A stretch of DNA of 64,000 bases from Bedellia somnulentella (Eukaryota > Arthropoda > Insecta > Lepidoptera > Bedelliidae). The notes under the pieces are model-generated. The model did no database searches, was not told the DNA's origin, and worked only from the letters and a program-made list of their open reading frames with translations. A program made the position numbers and the translations under genes. The stretch lies in contig OY755186.1 in assembly GCA_963576735.1 (NCBI GenBank), forward strand, positions 11,457,970 through 11,521,969, read 5' to 3'. Below, piece by piece: positions 10,998-23,015 of the stretch. Each line of letters opens with the position of its first letter. Position 1 is the first letter of the stretch.

Positions 10998-12070
10998 TCG
11001 TCAAACCAAGCATTGGTCGTATCTACACATAACACTAGGTAGCCAATTGTCCTGTCAACTTTTACCATGCTTCATATGGTTAATTTGCATCGAAAAGCGA
11101 TGATTTATGAAATTTTTGACGTTGTTAATATGTGTGATATATGAGATTGACACATTTTTTTGCAGCGGTATTCGGTAGCTAAAGAAAAAGACCAACATTA
11201 TTTAAGTCGCGTCATATAAAATTTGGGGTTTTATATTTGGCTCGAAAGGTTGCAAACCTTTGATTTTAGATTTCATTTTTTATATCTTTTTTACATGATT
11301 TTAGTGCTGTGTAGTGCCGGCTCAGAATAGCACTACCCCATTTCTTCCGGTGGTGGGTGTATGTAACGTACGTAAGAGGCGACTAACGGTATTGGGCTTG
11401 TTAAGGGAACATTGGGCGATGCGGTTGGAGACCCATCACCAACAACCTTTATTTTACCATCTTTTCCTCACTCAAATTTCCAAAAGTGGCTGAGGAATTT
11501 CAAATTCTTTAGCTCTGGCTACCCCTTCTAAGGATTTATAGCTGTGAGTATATGTATGTAAATGTTTTTATCTGAGAGAGTTAATAACCATATACACAAC
11601 TTATAGTGCGGTTTTATTAGGAGAACATTATATTTATTACAATGTCAAATAGTCGTCTACTATGGACACAAACTTATCCTTCGTCAAACCGAGCATTACT
11701 CGTATCTCGCACACAACACTAGGACAACTTGGCCTGTCAACTTTTACCATGCTTCATATGGTTAATTTGCATCGAAAAGCGATGATTTATGACATTTTTG
11801 ACGTTGTTAATACGTGTGATATATAAGATTGACATATTTTTTTGCAGCGGTATTTAGTAGCTAAAGAAAATGACTTGCATTATTTAAGTCGCGTCATAGA
11901 AAATATGGGGTTTTATATTTGGCTCGAAAGGTTGCAAACCTTTGTCTTTAGTTTTGATTTCCATGTTTTTTCAAAGTATTTTATCTGAGAGAGTTAATTA
12001 CCATAAACACAACTTATAGTGCGATTTCATAAGGAGAACACTATATTACAATGGCAAATAGTCGTCAACA
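10998..12070. repeat. tandem duplication of a ~410-bp unit, first copy interrupted by SINE2
   Basis: Order A-B-A-B: A at 10998-11285 and 11675-11965, B at 11571-11660 and 11981-12070. The A copies share long exact blocks such as the stretch around 11078-11130 / 11747-11800 and the 7-bp stem AAAGGTT-GCA-AACCTTT. SINE2 (11306-11561) sits between A and B of the first copy only, so it inserted after the duplication. Confidence 0.8.
11306..11561 (+). repeat. SINE2 copy
   Basis: Full-length member, from GCTGTGTAGTG to GTGAGTATATGTATGTA, inside the first unit of the tandem duplication. Confidence 0.85.
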
Positions 12071-12719
12071 AAGAACTTATTATGTTCATGTGATAACGTT
12101 TGAGAGAATACTTATTTTTTCAATGTTACTGTCACCTATTAAGTTGTCCCAAAGATCTATACGACAACGGTTTCTGCATCGGACGAGGTGAACCTAAGAC
12201 TTAAGGAAGTGTTTGTAAGAAGCAGATGGATGAACAAAGCGCAAGTTCATCTATCTTTCTATACTATAATAAGACTGTACCGAGGTCAAAACTGTACATT
12301 GAAGAAAAAAAAATAAAAACCGGTGGAATATGTTTTATTTTCGATACTGAAGCCAAATTAGCTATTTTTGAAAAAAATGTCTGTCTGTATGTCCGGTCAT
12401 CACGTTAATTCTACCGGACAGATTTTGATCAAATTTGGGACGAATGTAGCTTATACCGGTGACCAACATATAGGATATCATTTATCCTGGATTTCACAAG
12501 GGTTCTCACAGGAGCATCAAAAAATCATAAATTTTATATGGCTCCCCATATTAAAACGATTCATTTTTTCATCGAACGACTTTATTAAACTCTTCGTGAA
12601 TAGATTTTATGGAAAAATAGGGTTTCATCCGTTTTCATCAAAATATATTTTTTAATTGTTTTTCAATAGTATGACTACTAGAAAATAAACGTTATCAAAA
12701 ATTTGAAACCAACGTCAAC

Positions 12720-12800
12720 GTCTTTGTGGCGTAGTGGTTTACCGTTTGGCTAATACTAATCGCACGGAAGATCCAGGTTCGATTCTCGGAGATCACAATA
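12720..12800 (+). repeat. tRNA-derived unit (SINE head or tRNA pseudogene)
   Basis: A-box-like TGGCGTAGTGG and B box GGTTCGATTCTCGG about 35 nt apart, then poly-T. The T stem is imperfect and the acceptor stem does not pair, so this is not a working tRNA gene. Confidence 0.5.
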
Positions 12801-13431
12801 TTTTTTTTCCTTAGCTTAAAACAATAGGAAGCGCTATTCCTTTTTTTCCACATGCAACTATGCAAATGTGTATGAATTAAGATAATTAAACGTATATTGT
12901 GTTTTGTGTATTTTGCGTATTCATTTGGTAGGTATGAGAATATGTGTATAACTTTCAATTTTTTGACTATTTTTAAACAAATTTTCTTATAGATGTATTA
13001 TGTTATACTTACGAATAATTTAATATTCTGTTTAAGCCTTAGAATGCATAGTTTGTAAATAGTAGCATATCTCAATTTTAATTTATTACTGCCATCAATA
13101 ACCGATTGGCTGGAAACTCACAAATCAACAACGGTCAGTGTAGGGGGCAGCACCGGGCCGCCGCCGCAGCGGTAAACTGCTATACATACTTATTAAAGAT
13201 ATTCTCATTTTACAACATAGAAAATTGGTACAAAATGTTTTCTTTCATGATTGTCATGAACAATTAAAAAGGATTTTCAGAACTCACTCCCTAAGGGGTT
13301 GAAATAAATTGAGATTTTTGACATTTCTGTATCTAGAATTTTGAAACTTTATGCGATTGACTGATAAAATCACAACATAAAGGAATATATGAAATTCATT
13401 TATCAATCATTCATGAGTATTTACTAATAAA

Positions 13432-13578
13432 TCTCAAAAAAGGGTAGCCACAGCTTCAGAGATAGTAATTCTTTATCAACTTTTGGAAGTTGAATGGGGA
13501 AAAGGTAGTCAAATGGGTCTCCAATAATCACTTAAAATGCCTCAATGTTCTTTATATCTACTACAACGCCCGCGGAAA
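13432..13578 (-). repeat. SINE2 copy, diverged
   Basis: Recognised by GGGTAGCCACAGCTTCAGAG, TTTTGGAAGTTGAATGGGGA and GGGTCTCCAA; internal part shortened. Confidence 0.65.
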
Positions 13579-13681
13579 TCTAAATATAAAAAAAAAAAAC
13601 AGAAGTTGAGGTGGTATTTTGGATGTAAACCAGCTGCAAAAAATTTAGTCTACGCGGACGTAATCGCGGGCAAAAAGCTAG

Positions 13682-15349
13682 TCAGTAATAAACAAATAAC
13701 ATAATCTTGCCATTCTTTTAATAAGATATACTAATATGTCTCCGTTTTATTTCAATAAACAGTATTTAATTGATTTATTTTTTCTTTAATTCGCACAGTA
13801 ATCTTGTATGTTTAACCATTGGCATGCTTCTTGAAGTATGAATTTACGTAACTGAATCAAAAACAAAATCCTTGTAAAAACAGAAAACTATCCAAAAAAT
13901 AAAAAATAAGTACTACCGCCGCAACGAGCAACTCCGTACATCTACGTCCCATAAAGTCCACGTAAAATCAGTTTGAAGCAAAACAGTCAAAAGGCCGCCG
14001 GAAGCTTTTCCCAATCTATCGGAGCTTTGTTATCGCTGTGACGTCACAACACCGCAGTGTGGCCCGGGAACGGATCATCCACTATTCCCCTTTTTATTTA
14101 TTTTTCACTCGCCACCGACCGAAATCCTGAATACGGTTTTTCTATTTCGTTTTCATTTGCTTCTGTTATGCGCTTCAATGGGTTTGCTGATGCTTGTGGT
14201 GGATTTATAAAGAATTTGAAGATTTTGGTGGTAATTCATAGAAAATTTAGTTGATTATGAGTTTAGAAAAGAAGAAGAAGAAAAAACGTTTATTTGCTGC
14301 CAGTCGCACATGAACATGTAAATATTTTTACAAAATAAATTAAGTTAAAAAGAAACATTTAACAATAAAAACAGTGTTGATCTCACATAATGCGCGAAAA
14401 CAACAAAATGGCGTCTGACTCAGCGTTGTCGTTGTGAGTTTTACCTCACAACACTGATTTTCAGTCAGTGCCAGACTTGTAGTGACACACGGACCTTACA
14501 TGAATTTAAGCTAAATACTATGTTAGTTACATACTAAAATAGTATTTAGCTTAATGTCTACACGACTGCCCACTGCTGCTGTAAGTAGCAACGAAGACGA
14601 ATTTAATTGTGTTAGGAAATGTCTGCTGACGTATTTATTATCACAATTGTTATTGGTATAATAAACTGGACTAGGTTTTATATTTCTGATACACAAATAT
14701 GGATAGGAACAGGTGAAGCAAATAAAAGCGTTTTAAAAAGGTATTAAGTTTAAGTAACTTATGTATTTTTAAGTTCGGGCTGACTAATAGAGATGATTTT
14801 ATTAAAAACTAAGACTTTTAATTTTTTTCCCAAAGTAATCTTCTATGTTTTTTACTTAAACAAATTCCAAAAACAAAATAACCTGAAATTCTCGTAAGCC
14901 ACTTGATATGTGTGGGCGCGATTTGGTGCCCCGATTCCACGAGATGGCGGAATCTCATTATCGACGACGATCAGCGTAGTGAGCCGAGGAAGCCGCGAGG
15001 AACCGAGGAGCTGAGGATCCTTTACGACTCCGCTGAGGATAAATGAGGCAGACTGTATTATGTCTCCAGATAACTGGAAGGAAGTTCGATTTCGTTTTAT
15101 GTGTTATAGATTTTAGGATATGGAGAGGCTGTAAAATTTAAGTTCTTGGTGATTTCACGTGTGCGTTTTTGGTTGATTTTAAAAATAAAGATTAAATAAC
15201 TATGTACTAAATGTTACAAACTTTATTTGCTCAATTGAGTAAAGTTTCCCTATTTTTTCAATAAGTTGTTTATTTCTACTAAAATGTATAATTACTAGCA
15301 GCCAATGTATAAACAATAATATGAAAACTAAATAATTAAACTATTCCGC
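13682..15349. other. intergenic; one hairpin, no gene
   Basis: AT-rich. Contains a perfect 15-bp inverted repeat with a 19-nt loop (14506-14520 / 14540-14554) and a (GAA)n-flanked ACGTTTATTTGCTGC block at 14268-14300 that looks like a retroelement 3' tail on the minus strand. No host gene seen. Confidence 0.5.
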
Positions 15350-15886
15350 TGAAAAAAAAAACAACCGAAAATAAACAATCTAGTACTAAAAAGTACGAAA
15401 TAAGTTTTTTTAATTGAATATGAGTACTGTGATTGATACCTTAGCAATTTCTTTACTCCACACGCGTCAGTTCAACCTACCTAAATCTTAAAATTCTCTT
15501 AAATTAATTTGTGAGCCGGTGCCAGCCTCGATGATAATTGATAATAAGAAGTGTGTATTTCGCACTTCATATAAATGTAAAATGTAGGGTACCTTGTAGT
15601 TGTAGGGTAAATTGATTTTCGTACGTATTATCATTTAAAACGTAAGGCGATAGATATATATTGTTTAGATTGTAATAATCAGAGATAGATAGCAGGGTGA
15701 ATTTACTTTTGTTTGTCTGGCACCGACTCAAAAATTAATTTAAGAGAATTGTAATATTTAGGTAGGTTGAACTGACGCGTGTGGAATAAAGAAATTGCTA
15801 AGGTATCAATCACAGTACTCATATTCAATTAAAAAAACTTATTTCGTACTTTTTAGTACTAGATTGTTTATTTTCGGTTGTTTTTC
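15350..15886. mobile_element. foldback element, ~170-bp arms
   Basis: Arms 15352-15523 and 15719-15886 are inverted copies with few mismatches, separated by about 195 bp. The inner border reads GGCACCGAC on the right arm, the same as the foldback at 61442-62506. No ORF; likely a non-autonomous DNA element. Confidence 0.7.
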
Positions 15887-16116
15887 TATGAAGTCGGTTT
15901 TTTTTTGTTAAAAATTATTTTATTTTACGAGTTTTAGAGATGGGTAGACCTGGCAAAGATGCCTCTCGGATGAGGAAGCGACAGTTACTGTATTATTCTT
16001 CGTATTTCCGGTATTTCTATTATAGTACGATATTAAATAGGCTCAACCATATGTAACCTTACATTGTTCTTAAAATCCTTCGAAAGGCGATGGTCTTCAA
16101 TTCTACATCTCAAGAA

Positions 16117-16294
16117 AGACTCAAACGCTCACGCCGAATATCCCTGAAGGGGTTAGCAGAGGTAGTAATACTGTATTTCTGAATATCACGTGACATTGTC
16201 ACCTGTTGTTCAGAGTACCCACGATTTATTAGGCAGTGTTCTCACGTTATACAGGGCAGGCCTATCGGCGTTTTGAACAAATACACTGTCACAT
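16117..16294 (-). repeat. SINE1, head missing
   Basis: 3' part of the family, beginning with the ACGCCGAATATCCCTGAAGG terminal module and stopping after CACTGTCACAT, before the tRNA-like head. Confidence 0.75.
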
Positions 16295-16589
16295 AATTGT
16301 GAGTTTCGACAGTCCCCTCGATTTCCTGGGATGCCATCATCAGATCCTGGTCTCATGGTACTTTCTCGGTAACAATAACATAACAAAAGAAATGTTTAGT
16401 AAACCTGTACTTCTCTTCATAAAAGCTACGAAGAGGAGTATAAATCTATATAGAATGTGGAAAGAACTGTTTCCTAATACCTAGTGATTGAGGATCCACA
16501 CCTTTTATCATCAGCTCAGCAGCATAACAATATGATTTTCAGAAGCAAATGCCAATATAAGTTCAGAAAATATGTAAAACGCGGTACAT

Positions 16590-16806
16590 TTGCCTATAAA
16601 ATTTGAGGGTTTCCCTCGATTTCTCCAGGATCCCATCATCAGACCCTGATATCCTCATCACGGTACCAATCCGGGAGTATCTTCTTTCGAATAAAAAAAT
16701 AATAATCAAAATCGTTTCATAAATGGCAAAGTAATCGGCGAACAAACATAAAAAAAAAAAAAACCGGTCGAATTGAGAACACTCCTTTTTTTGAAGTCGG
16801 TTAATA
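16590..16806 (-). repeat. interspersed repeat ending in AACCGACTTC
   Basis: Contains CCAGGATCCCATCATCAGA and ends GAAGTCGGTTAA; on the minus strand it begins TTAACCGACTTCAAAAAAAG, then a block ending CTCAATTCGAC. I recognise this as a type common in lepidopteran genomes. A related block (GATGCCATCATCAGATCCTGG) is at 16330-16352, and the same start opens the minisatellite at 59.9 kb. Confidence 0.6.
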
Positions 16807-16878
16807 AAAATAAAAACTAACCTAAATTAAGTTAAATTTATGAGCATGTTTTTAAGAATTACAATCAATTAATACTTA

Positions 16879-16960
16879 CACATACATATTCTCACGGCTA
16901 TAAATTCCAAAAAGGGGTAGCTTGAGCTTCAGAATCGCGAGTAAATTAAGTAGTTGGCTA
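16879..16960 (-). repeat. SINE2 fragment, 3' end
   Basis: ACATACATATTCTCACGGC, then AAAGGGGTAGCTTGAGCTTC; only the terminal part is present. Confidence 0.65.
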
Positions 16961-17550
16961 ATGTTCGGTTTTTAAAGTAACGCTGCGTGAAACTTGTGGT
17001 GGTGTACACTTTTTTTTTATTCATGTAAACAAGTGATTTTGCATGATTCCTTAAAAACATGCTCTAATTGTAGACGCTACCACACGCTACGCTATAATAT
17101 TCTATAGGATAAATAAAGACATAATTCATGTCATGTTGGTAATTTTTGCTGTATACCTAATTTACTTAGTAATATTGACATGTATTAGTCACATTTACAT
17201 CGTATACCTCACAAGAGTTGTTACCTTCCTTTAACTTCCTTTCATGGTCATACTAAATAATAAATGAATCGAACAGCAAACGAATGCACGTTTGTGTTAC
17301 TGTGCGTGTAAAAACTTAAAACAAAAACAGTTGTGCGAGCCAGTGGAGCGTGTAATTTTAAGTTTATAGGATCATTAGGCGGGTCCGGGAGACCGACAGA
17401 CGGACAGTTTCTACAACTCGTCACAATTAACTTGTGATACGATAATCGAATGGTTTAACTGGCGCGCCCACCGGAATGGGTGATTTGAGTTGGATACTTT
17501 TTACGCACTTTTAAGTTTAATATAAATACCCTTTAGAAAATAGTTTTAGC

Positions 17551-17660
17551 ATTTACACATATACTCACGGCTATCAATGCCTAGAAGAAGTAGCCAGAGA
17601 TTCAAAACAAGAAATTCCTCAGCCAGGTTTGAAGCCATATTAATAGGGGAAAAGACAGAA
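17551..17660 (-). repeat. SINE2 fragment, 3' half
   Basis: ATACTCACGGCTATCAATGC, then GAAATTCCTCAGCCA and a GGGGAAAAGA block mark the family; the 5' half is missing. Confidence 0.65.
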
Positions 17661-18495
17661 AAGTAAAGTAGCGCTGTTGATGTGCCCTGCCACACCGCCC
17701 AACAATTTACAAATAAAAAAAACTGTGTTAAAACATAAAAACCGAAACAACTGACAAAAGCTGACGCTCCAGAAAACGCCGACCTCAAAGTTATCGCAGA
17801 CTTCACAATATAAAAGATCAGCGGAAGCATTCAATCACGAGGACCGTGTTCTTCAGAATAGATAAGACGTTAGTTCCTCCCGGAGACGTCAGCGGGGTGA
17901 GGTAGAGCTTCGCGGGGGCGGGGGATGGAAAGTGGCATTTGGCACGGGCAATTGACGACGCTGATAGGATCGCGCGCTGAGCCAGCATCGGGGTAGGCCG
18001 GGAGGTGACTGCATGAACGCTGGCGGTTTTAAAATTTTTAAGATCAGGTTGTACCAAGTTTGCAATAATATGAAAATATTGTTAGTATTAAAAACCTAGG
18101 GCACATAGTGTATTAAAAACATGTGTGTCAGTATCATATTTTTGTATCTTCACTACTCACTTCTCAATATTTTTTGGACTCAATAGTATTTTAGACAGAG
18201 TTTTGAAAAAAAAACACTTTGACTTATTTGAAGCCAACTTTGTTTATTTAATGTTTAATTTTGTTGATTTTTTTTTTTTTATTATTTAGAGGATAGTTAC
18301 TTATTACAACTATTACTTCTCTATTTTCTTTTCATTGCCGTTAAACTAAAAAATACATTTTTAAATATAAATTTGATTGAAAAATGGAAATATTTGAAGA
18401 GAGATGAGAACTAAGTTTCATGCACAATGAGTTCTGATAGCCAGTTACCGGTGTTCTTTCGATGGTTTGCTTTTATATCACATATATAAAAAAAT

Positions 18496-18778
18496 TATAA
18501 AGAGGATGAATGACAGTAAATTGGTGAAAGAGATCTATAGAGCCAACGTGGAAGGTAATGTGAGTAGAGGACGACCACGGAGAACACACTTGGACCAAAT
18601 TGAGAGTGTGCTCAAAAAGGCTGGCGTCCGAAGTATGAAGAATAAAAGAGCATGTATGAAAAGATTGATGGATGTAAACGAAGCTAGAGAGGTTTGTCAG
18701 GATCGTACAAAGTGGCGATCGATAGTCTCTGCCTACCCCAATGGGAACAATGGGCGTGAGTATAAGTAAGTAAGTAAG
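18496..18778 (+). pseudogene. LINE3: C-terminal fragment of an RTE-like LINE ORF with 3' tail
   Basis: About 90 codons (EIYRANVEGN, RGRPRRTHLDQIE, DRTKWRSIVSAYPNGN) typical of the extreme C-terminus of endonuclease/reverse transcriptase proteins of RTE-like LINEs in moths, by family recall. The frame runs into the 3' module CTGCCTACCCC-AATGGGA-GGGCGTGAGTATA and an (AAGT)n tail at 18764-18780. Strongly 5'-truncated: no RT core. Related fragments at 6241, 26108, 26755, 29990, 40914, 55234 and 55855 show a family. The exact LINE clade is uncertain. Confidence 0.7.
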
Positions 18779-19059
18779 TATATAAAAAAATAATTATACC
18801 AACAATAACAACAAATATACAAGCAAAGAAGCAATTAAAAAACAACATAAATCTAAAAGTGCCTTCCAGCTCCGGGCCCACAGAACGTAAAGTCGGCGGC
18901 ATGCGGTGTGGGTACGCCGCGAACCGTTTCCGATATCACTTCCAAATAGAAAACAAACTCTGTACCGAAATCGGGAAACTAGCTGAGCATTCACTATCAA
19001 CTAACCAAACTTTTTACTACTAGCCTATCGTTTTTTTTAACAAAAGTTTGGCTGATTTT

Positions 19060-19205
19060 TGTCAGGGTATTCAACTTATATGGGGCAGATCTAAACGCTT
19101 ATTATATGTACACTGTGACATGTTTAAATCTTACTTAGCCCCATGTTGTCTTTAAACAATATTTTCAATATGTTTAACTCATATGACTTGAGAAAGGACA
19201 CTAAG
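19060..19205 (-). repeat. SINE1, old diverged copy
   Basis: Weak match through GGGGCAGATCTAAACGCTTAT, TACACTGTGACATG and CATATGACTTGAGAAAGGAC; both ends unclear. Confidence 0.4.
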
Positions 19206-19894
19206 TATATAAAGGAGTAGAGAATCAGCAATCAAATAAAAATTTGCTAGCAAAAACAAATTAATAATGATGACAGTTTTCGGTCATTTAGTCGATTAAG
19301 AAATAAAAAAACTTAAAGAATATTTCTGTTTGCATTTTAAATAAGGTATCCAATCCACACCTATTATGGTAACATGATTGTTCTATCATTTTTAATTACT
19401 TTACAAGACCATATGGGGAAGGGTTGCACTCCGTTAGAAATAAATTATTTAACCCACCTGTTAATGAATGAACAGGTTGATTATAATCTTCTACAACTGT
19501 TACCCAAAAACAACAGGTTTAACAGGATATTAAGAAAGCTTGATTGAAGTGTTAATAGATATGTATATGGGAGTCTTTTTATGGCGAGTTTTTCGTCCAA
19601 GAACATTTTAGATACTTCACTCGATAGTATGTCACATAAATGCATACTTGAAATTGCATGGACGAGGTGGCAGAGGTACCAGATTTTCAGAAATTCAACT
19701 CATGTTTGTACTCTGATTCTTGTTTTTGACTTTCGCACTTTTGCCTGGAATGGCAACCTTCGTGACAGAGAGCAAGTCTATCACAGCTTGGTATGGATAC
19801 GCTCGGTATGTGCGTGCGTATGGTTATCAGTGGGAAAGTTTGTATGATTTTACTGTAGCGACCACGATATGGATGCGACAAGGTTGATCGACGC

Positions 19895-20012
19895 CTAGGT
19901 GAGGATTATTACTAATAAATAAAGGAAAGAAAAATTTCGACACAGGCGGGGATCGATCCCGCGACCTCGGGTATACGCCACCGTCGCTCTGCCCATTGAG
20001 CTATAGTGTCAA
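19895..20012 (-). repeat. tRNA-derived SINE (third SINE family)
   Basis: A 72-nt tRNA-like head at 19939-20010: acceptor GACAC/GTGTC, D stem GCTC/GAGC, T arm GCGGG-ATCGATC-CCCGC. The anticodon stem is imperfect. It continues into AAATTTTTCTTTCC and a TTTATTTATTAGTAATAATCC tract. A relic of the same tract recurs at 20160-20240, supporting a SINE rather than a tRNA gene. Confidence 0.65.
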
Positions 20013-20157
20013 TTGCTTACATTGCGAATTTCATCTATCCTGTTTCTTTTTACACTTTTAATTAGTGTTTTCGTTTCCTACCTCCAAAATTGTCTCAAAT
20101 TCGGAAGGCCACTTGTCTACCTTTTCACATAATTTGAATGTTTTTGTTCATGAAAAA

Positions 20158-20242
20158 CTCACGTGGGGATTATTACTAATAAATAAAGAATAAATAAAGG
20201 AAATAAATATTTCGACACTGGCAGGTTAAATCCACGCCAGTA
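20158..20242 (-). repeat. fragment of the same third SINE family
   Basis: GGGGATTATTACTAATAAAT, then ATTTCGACACTGGCAGG; the tRNA-like head is decayed. Confidence 0.5.
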
Positions 20243-20845
20243 TCGAAAAAAAATCTATGAAGATCTGTAGGGGCGACCTATCTAAAGCATTAAATATCTA
20301 TTAACTTGTTAGATATTATGATGACTTTTCATAACTAGAAATGTGTATTTAGAATGAAAAATAACTGGTAAATAAATCGTAAGGTCTTAAATTTGGTGTT
20401 TTATCAAAACTAGAACAATTTATGCAGGCTGTTTCATGTATTATTATGGTGCCTGAAATAATGAGAAAATTATACACTATTTAACATTTTTGCTCAAATG
20501 CTAAAATTACACATCAATATCTCATTTGAGCATGAAGTTAGGTTACATTCGCTCTGTTTTAGTGATGTATTTTATACGTAGTATGTGATATCCTTTTTGA
20601 AAACCTTTTCTACTATTATAATAAACGTTCATCATTAGGTAAGCCACAGGAGTTTGGTTGTTTATTGCCTTTATGGCGTTTTATTGCGCCAGTTGTGACT
20701 TGTGTGTATCGACCCTTATAAGATGGCGCCACATGATACCAATATTTATTTTGTTCTATTAATGGCACATTTGATAAAATAATTTTTAGTCTTACTCTAA
20801 CAGCTTCTATCATTATTTTAAAAACCATACATTTCAACTTTACGC

Positions 20846-21284
20846 TTCACGTTCCCAACATAAATCCTTGAAGGAATGACAAAAGTACTAATATTTCTGA
20901 AAATCGCATGATATTTTAGTCACCTGGCGTTCAGAATACCCTTATTTTGCTTGAATGCATCTACGTGATAGGTGGCAGGCCCATTGCCGTTTTGTATAAA
21001 CACACTGTCACATGACTAAGTCTAACTCAGCCATGTGGGTTTCCTCATATCTTTCATCTCTCACTGTTGACTACCTTGATAAGCCACAGATATGATTCAA
21101 AAATTACATATTTGTCTAATCCAGCTCATTTGAACTCAAGTCTCCTACATGAGAAGCGGTGGAGTATATACTGGGCTACCAAGGCCACAGATATGATTCA
21201 AAAATTTCATATTTGTCTAATCCAGCTCATTTGAACTCAAGTCTCCTACATGAGAAGCGGTGGAGTATATACTGGGCTACCTAG
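20846..21284 (-). repeat. SINE1 with internal 101-bp tandem duplication
   Basis: Diverged terminal module (CCTTGAAGGAATGACAAAAG), then the family body. The part near the tRNA-like head is present twice, 21083-21183 and 21184-21284, differing at only about two positions. Confidence 0.7.
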
Positions 21285-21708
21285 GTAAAACCCACAAATC
21301 TTATTGATTAAGTAAGAATAAACAAATGCACAATTTAAATTTAAATATAAAGTTTTACTATTGGGAGAACAAACTACAACTTTATGAAATAGGGAAATAG
21401 TTATCTTTTGCGATATTATTTTATTACATTCTTGACTCAGTTTAAAATGTAAAAATTTGGTCACTTAATTATATGATGAAATTGGACTTAAAAATTTAAT
21501 AAAAGTTAATTATTAGTAGATGCCTATTAGGAACAAACTTTAAAAAATCAATTAAGTGAAAGACGATTTGCCTAAATAATACGAAACTGACATGGTCGAT
21601 AGTGTCTATAAATTATCAATTAGTTAGGTTATAACTGTGTGAGCTTTCTTCTGTACGTAAACTACTAATTTAGGTCTTGGCGTAGTATTACTCACATTTT
21701 TGTTTTTA

Positions 21709-21963
21709 CATACATATTTATGGACACATCCTCACGACGACAAATTCCTTCAAAGGATAGCCAGTGCTTCAGAATAAGAAAATACTTAGTCACTTTTGGA
21801 AGTTGAGTGAGTAAATTATGCTAAAATAATTTATGGTTGGTAATGTATTTCCAAAAACATTGACTAATACTCACTTTAAAAAAAACAAAAATCCCTAACT
21901 CGCGTCTTATGTCACCGACCGGTATAAAATGGGGTAGTGTTATCTAATCCGACACTACATGGC
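21709..21963 (-). repeat. SINE2 copy, diverged
   Basis: From the ATACATATTT tail through AAAGGATAGCCAGTGCTTCAG to TGGGGTAGTGTTATCTAATCC and GACACTACATGGC. Confidence 0.7.
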
Positions 21964-22225
21964 TAATAAGTATATACAAAATACGTTTTACATAGCTGGC
22001 ACCGGACTGTCCTTCTCGCTCGCCAACAAGATCAAAGTAATATAAATGATGCCCTGTTAGATTCCGTTAGTTATGTCCCAGTAATACGAGCACTCCCTTG
22101 TGATATGTTAAGAATATTGTGCAATTACACTTTTAATAGTGCAAACAACCTTAGGATTTCTCTCAAATGTACTTATGTTTGTAATCGATTCAACTAGTTT
22201 GAGTAACATTTTATTTAAAATATAT

Positions 22226-22296
22226 ACATAAACATAAACGTTCACGCCGTTTATCCACGAAGGGGTTGGCAGAGGTACCAATACTTCTGAACTCAC
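22226..22296 (-). repeat. SINE1, 3' end only
   Basis: About 70 bp: CATAAACGTTCACGCCGTTT, CCACGAAGGGGTTGGCAGAG, then the family body ends abruptly. Confidence 0.75.
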
Positions 22297-22673
22297 ATGG
22301 CAGCGCCATCTAGTTTCCAGAGAAGGTATATCTTCTTTGAAATAAACAAGTTTACTAGAGAGCCATAAATAAAAAACAAAATACCCTCAAACAGCCATAC
22401 TTTAACCTTATTCAGAAACGATTGTGGAAGTCAATGGTGTGTAACCAAACTGTCACACTCGGGTGATCACCACAACCAATTAAAAGTGGGAGGAACTTCG
22501 TGTGACTGTGACCAATGATCATACCACACTAACTAACTAAATATGGCGTCACGATCACGAATCGTCAATTGTTTTAGTTGTTACCATGGAGTGAGTCCGT
22601 CATCTTTATTTGAGAAAAAGTATAGCATGATAACTCTTTATTATGTTTTTTGATTGATATGAACTCGACGACG

Positions 22674-23015
22674 ACGACGTGATAGCTCAACGGGCAGAAC
22701 ACTGCTTATCGTACAGACGACTAGTGTTCTAATCCCGAGTCGGGCCTACACCAATTTGTCTTTTCTAAAGTTATGTGTGGTTAATTTATCATGGCTGTTA
22801 ACGGTGAGGGAAAACATCGTGAGAAAACCCACGTGGCTGAGTTGTATTTAGTCATGTGACAGTGTATTCGTACAAAACGGCGATAGGCCTGCCCCCTATC
22901 ACGTGAGTACACTGTCCAAGCAAAACGAGGGTACTCCGAACACCAGGTAACAATGTCACGTGATGTTCAGAAGTATAAGTACCTCTGCCAACCGTTGGCG
23001 TGAGCGTTTGAGACT
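22674..23015 (+). repeat. SINE1, near full length
   Basis: Head GTGATAGCTCAACGGGCAGA, B-box region TGTTCTAATCCCGAGTCGGG, complete body, and 3' end GTACCTCTGCCAACCGTTGG followed by CGTGAGCGTTTGAG. The usual TTATG tail is absent and the CCCC/GGGG stem is reduced. Confidence 0.85.

Larger units (their letters stand above)
12258..13681 (+). mobile_element. Helitron-like element, diverged, with nested SINE2
   Basis: 5' end TCTATACTATAATAAGACTG matches the start of the 7726 copy; 3' end has a hairpin-type GCGGACGTAATCGCGGG followed by AAAAAGCTAG (ending 13681) and a T. The 5' flank is T rather than A. A SINE2 lies within (about 13432-13578) and a tRNA-like unit at 12720-12795. Long and heterogeneous, so the two ends may not belong to one insertion. 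Confidence 0.5.

Noticed and set aside
12720..12800. Functional tRNA gene
   Set aside because: A and B boxes are present but acceptor and T stems do not pair properly; kept as tRNA-derived repeat.
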